The notes below the pieces were generated by a model. That model made no database searches and was not told the origin of the DNA. It worked only from the letters and a program-made list of their open reading frames with translations. DNA of 64,000 bases. It comes from Chondrilla cf. caribensis. Its lineage: Eukaryota > Porifera > Demospongiae > Chondrillida > Chondrillidae. Position numbers and translations under genes: made by a program. Location of the stretch: positions 2,491,282 through 2,555,281 of the forward strand of contig OZ026555.1 in assembly GCA_964020155.1 (NCBI GenBank), in the 5' to 3' direction. Of this stretch, positions 57,000 to 64,000 are shown in pieces (position 1 is the stretch's first letter; every line of letters starts with the position of its first letter).

Positions 57000-57500
57000 G
57001 GCTACGTAAGCGTCGAGTATTGAGTGCTCTGTGATCACAGTAACCTCAATAGTAGTCTCGCGATGTGCGGCCGACGCGCATACGGAGCATGCGCATATAG
57101 GTGCTACCACGCCGTTGTGATCTCAGCCTGGAAACCCTCTGCTGGTCCTTTAGTCGCAGTTTTTTTTTGTTTTTTTTTTTTTTTTTTTTTTTTTTTAAGG
57201 ATCTCCGCTCTTCTTCAAGAGCGTGAAAAGAGGGTGCTCGGGTCATTGTCCCCAGGTGTGGCCTACCCCCCTGTAGCATGGTAACTACTCTTGAGACTCT
57301 ACCGCAGTCGCAGGCTCATAATCGCTAGCGTGCATGAGGGGCGAGGCCTAGGGTAGGAGGTCACACCGGGGGGCGGGGCCTGGGCCCCTCTTTATGCCAA
57401 GGAGGTTCTCCATGAGTCCCTTCCTTGTGTGTGTTGAGTGGCGAGTCTTGAGCGTGTGTGCGAGGTGCAATGGGTTAGACACTTGGTTCCCCATTCTCCC
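57000..57500. mobile_element. GC-rich insertion with poly-T run
   Basis: A block of high GC content absent from the other units, with a T run at 57160-57196. Near the right end GTGCAATGGGTTAGACACTT followed by GGTTCCCC resembles a tRNA-type promoter head, so a SINE is possible. Boundaries uncertain. Confidence 0.4.
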
Positions 57501-57763
57501 AAGTGGAGAGTGATGGTCATTAATTTCTGCTGAATAATTGTTATTGAAATTCAAATGCACATGCACACTTGCATTTACAAATACAGCACACTTTCAATCA
57601 AGTCATTGATGATGCAGCACCCACTAACTATTCAGACCAATTTCCTGTCACCAACAATATCAGCAACAGTGGACAATACTACATACGTTCTGCTGAATAA
57701 TTTTTTGGTAATGATATTCAAATGTATAGATATAAGTACATGGTGGAATATAGCCAAACTTAC

Positions 57764-57927
57764 AGCAGTCAACTTCATGGTAACATTCAGTTCCTCCAAA
57801 TCTTCAGCACCTCCCACTCCACAGAGGATTGCTGCCCACTCTGCTGGAGCGAGAGTCAATCTCAACTGACTTGTGAGACATGGAACCAGTAACTGCTTCA
57901 GTGAAGATATCCATGATTCATCATATT
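57764..57927 (-). CDS. NLR-B cassette (unit 5) exon b
   Basis: 164 nt, phase 1-0, with EYDESWISSLKQLLVP, LAPAEWAAILCGVGG and EDLEELNVTMKLTA. Confidence 0.72.
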
Positions 57928-58283
57928 CTGTGATAAAAATGGACAAAATAACAGTGACCACAGCTATAGATTTCATAAAACCAATAATAGCTTCAAAGGA
58001 TCCAGTAAACCTACCTACTTACTCAAAGTGCTAATACAAACCCAAACACTTTGTAGATCCTAATAATAAAAGATTGCTTCCATACACACTCATGTACATA
58101 TTGTAGAGAATGATGTACTGTCTTTACTATGTGTCTGTGTGAAGGTTTAATTGTTGTTCTTAAGGGTGACATTTGTTTATGATTTGTTGTGAGCATGCTC
58201 AGTGTGTCGGTCAGACATGTGTACTTCAGAAGTGAATAATGAGTGAAATGTGTACAAGTTGATAGTAGGCCAGTATGCAGTTA

Positions 58284-58649
58284 CCATAAATTGGAAATTT
58301 TCGTACCATGAATTACTAACACACAAATTGTTTTCAACAATGAAAATTAATGTAAATGGGAAATTAATGGAAGTTAACGTGAATTATTAGTAACCATGCT
58401 ATGGTAGCAGATGTGAAGTTTCTTCAATTGAAAATGGACTTCCAAATCCAAGAGGCCTAGGATTTTAATTTTAAAATTTAAAAAAAATTAATGTTTCAGT
58501 ATTGTGTCTGTGAAACAACAATACGCCATAATAGTGGAAAATAGATTATTATAAGGGACCAGAAACATCTAAAAAAAATTGTGGGTACATGCAAACCATA
58601 ACTTTTTCCAATATAAACATTCCACACACAAAAATTTCCCGATTTACAG
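58284..58649. mobile_element. 366-bp MITE in unit 5
   Basis: CCATAAATTGGAAATTTTCG and ...AAAAATTTCCCGATTTACAG as inverted ends with TA duplicated. Units 1 and 2 have the uninterrupted site (GCAGTTAGGCCAGCC). Confidence 0.75.
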
Positions 58650-59014
58650 TAGGATACTATACTACAGTAATTTGGTAGTGAGAATCAGAACAGCTGCTAT
58701 TTTGTTACATGTTGTTGTGGGCCAAAGCTAGGAGTAACCATGGCCACATATTAGGGTACAATCAGTGAGTTCATTGTAGGGAATGTAACTGTGACCTATT
58801 GGGACCAAGTAATTTGAGTTAAGAAACTCATGGAGCTGCCGCCCACCTGCACTCAAATTACTGGGTGTACTTTTTATACAGCTGGGGTAAAATGGCTTTT
58901 GTAATTTGTTGAAGCCAAATAAATTTGTACGCAAAGTGATTATGTGCAGATAGTAAAATGTGATACATACTGCTAGCGAAAACCATGTCACATGTGATAA
59001 TTAAGTGTAATTAC

Positions 59015-59165
59015 CATTTAATTTGAATTGAACTGGATAATCCCACAGGAACGTGTCACAAATCAAATGTTGTACATTTTGACTAGATGACAACCTCCAC
59101 ACAAGTAATTTCATGATGTATCTCACTGATTGAAAGATCTGATTCTTGTAATCCATATTCTGTTT
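59015..59165 (-). CDS. NLR-B cassette (unit 5) exon a
   Basis: 151 nt, phase 0-1, one codon longer than in unit 2. It encodes KQNMDYKNQIFQSVRYIMK and SSSQNVQHLICDTF. Confidence 0.68.
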
Positions 59166-59304
59166 CTATAAGTGCCAGGAACAAGACCACAAATAACATA
59201 CTGTTCACAGTAGCTGCTGTGGCTATACCTTCTTTGAGCAAAATTTGAAGGATTCTATGGCTTCATTTATCCAGTTTTATTGAAAAATGATTCTTTTGGC
59301 AGGT

Positions 59305-59369
59305 GTAGGCATCTTTTGCACATTCAAATTGAGCTCATAGCTCAATTTGAATGTGCGAAAGATGCCTAC
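59305..59369. repeat. 65-bp near-perfect palindrome
   Basis: GTAGGCATCTTTTGCACATT... mirrored to the same outer bases with one mismatch. Flanking sequence is duplicated once just downstream (GGCAGGTGTAGGCATCTTT at 59424-59442) without the palindrome. Confidence 0.7.
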
Positions 59370-59649
59370 ATCATTCATATCTAATTCTTATTGGCTATCA
59401 GTTTTGTTGAAAAATGATTTTTGGCAGGTGTAGGCATCTTTCATATCTAATTTTTATAGGCTATCAGTCATGTTGTTAGTGATGGGTATGGGTTAAACTT
59501 TCAGTCACCACTGTAAATAGAAAATTTTGCATTTTTGTTAAGTGTATATTCTTACAACGTGGATAAGGAAATTGTGAGATGTAAAAATATGGAGATTATG
59601 GAGTATAAATACTGTTTATACACTGAAATCCACAAATTATCTATCTTAC

Positions 59650-59727
59650 TGATTTAGAAAACAGATTCTTGCGATCAACACTGGGTAAAGATATCTTCAC
59701 TGTCTTCCACTTGGCAACTGATTCTGC
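59650..59727 (-). CDS. NLR-B LRR-like exon 4
   Basis: 78 nt, phase 0-0, encoding AESVAKWKTVKISLPSVD; same boundaries as 12132-12209. Confidence 0.7.
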
Positions 59728-60525
59728 CTGGATGGATATAATATAAAAGGGATATATTCATCTTTTGTTTGATAAACCTTTTAGACTATATAAGCATTCA
59801 GAAACACAGTTCAAACAGTCTTCATCATTTCTTTTTAAACCATTCTGTCCTGAGGGCCATCAGTGGGATAGTATTCCTACAGATGACAATCCTAAGGAAA
59901 TGTTTGGGTGGCCTCAGAAACAAAATTGTACTTGATTCTGTAGCCAACACAGGAAGGTGGGTGGCATATGTACTATTTAATTGCACCGGTTATGTATATA
60001 ACAACAATCTGTTATGAAATACTTCGACCAATGAAGAAATTACAATATTATTTGAAAGTACAAAAAATGATCAAATCTGACAGAAAAGTTATGGCAGTAT
60101 ACATTGGCAAGGGCAGGGACCTTCAATATGGGTAAGGATGGTGATGTAATCAATTGACTGTTTAGCGTGTAACTATACATCAGTAGGCTGTTCATGGGCT
60201 TAGTCTAGTAAATAGTATGATTATCTGAACAGTTAGTGACTAATAATGTGTATATTACAAATTATAATTGCTATGAAATCACAAAAGGACATTGGTGTCA
60301 CTTATGCAAGATATTGACAATTACAACAGCATCTGTGATCAAATATTTTTCTTCCATTCATCAAAACAAAATCATAGAATAAAGGAATTTTTGGAGCTGG
60401 TATACAGTGTAACCTTAAATAAATGTAAAATTAATTAAAAATTAAATTAAGAGTAATAAAGGTATATAAAAGCAAACTGTTATGCCAATTTAAAGCAGCT
60501 AGTGATTCAAAAAATCCCACCATAC

Positions 60526-60630
60526 CTTAATGCATGGATCCCTTGTGGTGATCTCAAGAGCAGATGTGGCATTCACCAATGCTTTCACAATACAAGAGAA
60601 CAGCCTTCCAATTGGTGAATCATAGGAAAT
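60526..60630 (-). CDS. NLR-B LRR-like exon 3
   Basis: 105 nt, phase 0-0, encoding ISYDSPIGRLFSCIVKAL and SALEITTRDPCIK. Confidence 0.7.
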
Positions 60631-61340
60631 CTACCATTATCATAAAAGTGTTGTTAATCAAAACATAACTAATACATATATTTATCTAGCTGTACATACA
60701 GATATGAGACGGGCTCATGGCATGTTAGAAGTCATATATGGTATTAATCAAAGACATACAAAACTGAATGTTCTATGGGTGTACCCACTTTCTGAAAATG
60801 CGTGTGGAATGGATACGGGTACAGATGGGTATGGATGTAACCATTCTCTTGTTTACCCTATACTCAAATCAACAATTTAAAGTGCTATTTCAAAACAAAA
60901 TGATATTTCTGGAGTTCAAAGAAGAAAGCCCCAAAAAGAGCAGGGGAAGATTCGATTTGTAACAAAAGAAGGTAACAAACGAAAACAATAAACCTGGAAA
61001 GATTTTTATTTTTGTCAAATCACAGAGGACACTCAAGCAAAGACACAACCTTTCCAAGAACAATAAAACGGAATTTGCTGCTTCGTGTAATTCGAATAAA
61101 ACTTTTTCCAATGAACTGTAACACAATAAACTAGAGATACTTATCAACTTCAACACAAAAATATATGTTATAATTATATTCATTATTATCACTATGTAGG
61201 TGTACATTTTTACAATCGTCAACTCACCCACTAAACAGCCGTTCCTGTTTAATGGGTACAGTTATACATTCATTTTACACCCATAGAACACTCAGTTATA
61301 TAAGATTAGTACCGTACATCTTTACAATGCATATTTGTAC

Positions 61341-61448
61341 TTTGAAAGCTGTTGATACGATGAACTCCAGCCAATCAAGTGAAGCCGCCTTTCCACATAC
61401 TAGCTCTTCTTCTTGTTTAGTTAAATCTTTACAATTAGGACCTTGTTT
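61341..61448 (-). CDS. NLR-B LRR-like exon 2
   Basis: 108 nt, phase 0-0, encoding KQGPNCKDLTKQEEELV and DWLEFIVSTAFK. Confidence 0.7.
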
Positions 61449-61799
61449 CTAGAGGAACACATTAAACATCAAAGTACACTGATTAGCCTTATATATCCTA
61501 CATAGCATATTATACAATGACATAGGCTAAACATTTTCAATTTTTTGATAAAATATAATATTCATTACTTTATTATATGATTTAGGAACATGTAAATACT
61601 GTAGTAACTATCCGTCTGATAGAATTTTTTGATTCATAGTTGCTCTGAAAATTCTTCTGAATCATTCATTGAGCAACAAAAATCATCATTTAATGTCATT
61701 AGAATAAATAAACATGGACAACATGGAAGATACTAATAAAAATATCGAATGTTATTATTGAGAATCATTTAGAATGTTGACAAAATTTTGGAGCACTTT

Positions 61800-62130
61800 T
61801 GAATTGAGGGCTTCAATCAAAATGGTATTTTTCAAACCAGGGTCAAAATAGATGTTTGCAGTTATCGCATCTATCAGGAAATCTGGACACTAACCGTAGA
61901 AGAGTTCATTTGTTATCAAGATACAGACCAATATGCGCCTGGGCAATAATCTCACGAAATTAGTACCAGGGTGGATATATATGGAGATGAAGCACAAGGG
62001 AAGGTTCAATGAGGAAAATATTCCAGATTTGCAGGTTGGAGCATTTAAAAATATAGAAAAGGTCACAAGGTACGAAGAAAACATTGAAAACGATATGTAC
62101 ATTTACTGCAACACTTCTGAATCAATTGAA
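61800..62130. other. Unassigned intron sequence with small frames
   Basis: A 69-70 codon frame is open on each strand here (for example RLGNNLTKLVPGWIYMEMK on plus) and the stretch is missing from NLR-A at the matching place, so it is probably an insertion. Class unknown. Confidence 0.35.
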
Positions 62131-62244
62131 TGTGCTAATTAAGGGAGTGCACAAATGTGCTTGGGAGTACTCATTGACATTTCCAGTCAGTACTGTATAT
62201 AGCTGTGAAGTAAATGGTGTAATATCTAAATAAATCTGACTCAC

Positions 62245-62378
62245 TATTCCATCAATGATCAATTTTTCCAAGTGACATTTCAGCAGAACATCAGTTACTA
62301 TACGCAGTGGTGCATGACCAAGACTGGCACTAGTTATACTGTTGTCACATGGTAAAGTATCTGAAAATAGCATCCAGT
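62245..62378 (-). CDS. NLR-B LRR-like exon 1 after NACHT
   Basis: 134 nt, phase 1-0, encoding DWMLFSDTLPCDNSITSA and HLEKLIIDGI; same length and splice sites as 13739-13872. Confidence 0.75.
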
Positions 62379-62680
62379 CTATTGGAGAAATAGAAAAAAA
62401 CGTCATAAAGTACTCACAATATGTGAAACCACCACCAGCAACCATAATTAATGAGGGAACACTGTACACTAACAACAGGGCATAAAATGTACAAATCCCA
62501 ATTTCACATTGAATCATAGCAAAATGAAATTTATTCACTGGTCTTGATTTGATACCAACCAAATTGACACCTATATCAGATACTTGAAAACATGACTCTG
62601 TATACACCCCAATAATTATTGTGTATGTAGTATAAACTCCTGCCATGCTTGTGTTAAAGATCCTTAGAATTCTAATATAC

Positions 62681-64000
62681 CTTGCTGGTGAAGCTGAGAA
62701 AACGACAATGAATCCACAGAATTGGATGCATGAAGGGATCTCATCATGTCCCTCAGTGGTTCTCCAATCTTTAGGAGAGGCTTTGGCCCAGAAAATTCCA
62801 TGCCTTTCACAGTGGGATGGTGTTTAATACAATAGTTCAATGCTGTTACTTCATAGCTTGATCTCGCGGCAATGGAAATGAGGCCATTGGGGAATATCTC
62901 AGGGAGGACTTTGGCAGCTACATCTGGATTATCAGCCTCAAACAGGGAGATGATCAGGAGCGTCTTATGATCTTCCCCCCTAATCTTCTTCTGGCACATC
63001 TCTTGGAGGGTGCTTGTTTCCAGTTTCTTCAGTGAGGTGATTCCAGCATAATACTTCCAGATTTCACCCATTTCCACACATCCTAGATGCTCCTCCCATA
63101 GTGAAGCATGCTTGCTATCTGGTAGTGTGCCAATATGTACTGCAGCAAGCATCTCCTGGATGCTTTTGTGCAAGTAGTGGTAAAGGCGACTGTCACCACC
63201 CTCGCGTAGTGAATCAACAACTTCAACAAAAAGCAGCCCGTATATACTGCCACGCTTCTCATATTGGATGAAGTTGCCAATATCATGTTCAGTTAAAAGT
63301 AGTCGCTGTTCTGTGCTGCAACACTCAAATGCCTTCTGGCAGAGTTCATAAAAGCCCGGGAAGTCCACTTCTGAAACAGTCAAAAGATCATTTATGGAAA
63401 TCTTTTGACCCTCTTTACTGTTGATGAGTTCAGCAATGATGTATTCCTGGTATATACCAGTTTGGGTCTCGGGGATACCATGATCTCCTCGCAAATAGTG
63501 AACTTTACAAATGATTTCGAGAACAATTGGAATACAACACATTCCACGCACATGAGGAAGCTGACGTAGCCTATCTTTCAGTTTATTGACAACTGACTGA
63601 TCATATCCTTTAAAATATTTATCAATGTATTCCTCAATGTGCTCTTTTTTGAACCCCAGTATTTCAACATGACGATGGGGGTTGGTCACCAAAGTGAAAA
63701 GTTTCTTGCAGGTGACAGGTCGGGTTGTGATCACAACATCACACTCGCTCAGGTATAGAGTGGGGTCATGTGTTGAGAGAATTTTCTTCAGGAACCAGCA
63801 TGACCTCAGGGATTCTTCCAGCTCATCGTAGCCATCCAAAATGAACATCACGTTTCTTCCATGACTTTGGTCAAGAGCATTACAAACATTATAGCTATTA
63901 ATTGATTTTGCAGCATATTTCACAAAAAAGTGCTTCAGGTCAAGTTCTTCGTCTTGTTTAATTCTGAAGGTGAGTTCTCTTAGTTCCACAAGTACTACCA
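62681..64000 (-). CDS. NLR-B NACHT exon, cut by the window edge
   Basis: Open to the right edge. Walker B MFILDGYDEL and TTRPVTCKK are present; Walker A must lie just outside. The C-terminal end ALNYCIKHHPTVKG and the donor CAGCAAG|GTATATTAG correspond to NLR-A. No stop or frameshift in 440 codons, and differences from NLR-A are mostly substitutions clustered around the IPIVL and LINS regions. An intact paralogue with the same predicted role. Confidence 0.88.

Larger units (their letters stand above)
54655..59200. repeat. Segmental repeat unit 5
   Basis: The unit nearest to the NLR-B NACHT exon, with all four cassette exons intact. Unit-specific insertions are at 55916-56518, about 57000-57500 and 58284-58649. 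Confidence 0.7.

Overview
The window reads as animal nuclear DNA, most likely from a sponge (demosponge) or a similar early-branching metazoan. It is AT-rich, its genes are cut into short exons with GT-AG introns, it carries NLR-type NACHT immune genes and a tandem-CARD gene, and it is crowded with small DNA transposons. The organism is an inference; no species marker is present. Nearly all true coding sequence is short exons on the minus strand. Exon limits below come from splice signals plus reading-frame phase and have not been tested against RNA.

Layout. (1) 0.9-27.2 kb, minus strand: NLR-A. Proposed first exon at 27.2 kb, three small exons at 24.3-23.1 kb, one large NACHT exon (14211-15891), then leucine-rich-repeat-like exons down to the left edge. 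A complete, young Ty3/gypsy element (16168-22530, identical 376-bp LTRs, one intact 1849-codon Gag-Pol frame) sits in the intron before the NACHT exon, in the same orientation as the gene. (2) 27.4-33.2 kb, plus strand: remains of a neprilysin-like (M13) peptidase gene without its zinc site, many small inverted-repeat transposons, and one exon of another gene. (3) 34.9-39.3 kb, minus strand: 3' part of a gene with two CARD-like domains, followed by a 24-bp minisatellite. (4) 41-64 kb, minus strand: NLR-B, a close paralogue of NLR-A, running off the right edge inside its NACHT exon. Its LRR-like region is interrupted by LINE, gypsy and Tc1/mariner debris.

The LRR-like parts of both NLR genes are built from a repeated cassette of four exons with lengths near 148/164/43/119 nt and phases 0-1, 1-0, 0-1, 1-0. 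The cassette is 158 codons long and phase-neutral, so it can be added or lost without breaking the frame. Five copies (units 1-5) lie at about 1-4.9, 5.4-8.8, 41.0-43.2, 47.4-51.9 and 54.7-59.2 kb. Comparing the units gives occupied and empty sites for several transposons. Unit 5 looks intact; the others show decay at the 43-nt mini-exon.

Working model (inference): a fast-evolving innate-immune locus in which NACHT ATPases and a CARD adaptor-like gene are neighbours, the ligand-sensing solenoid changes by cassette duplication, and mobile elements keep breaking and remodelling the cassettes.
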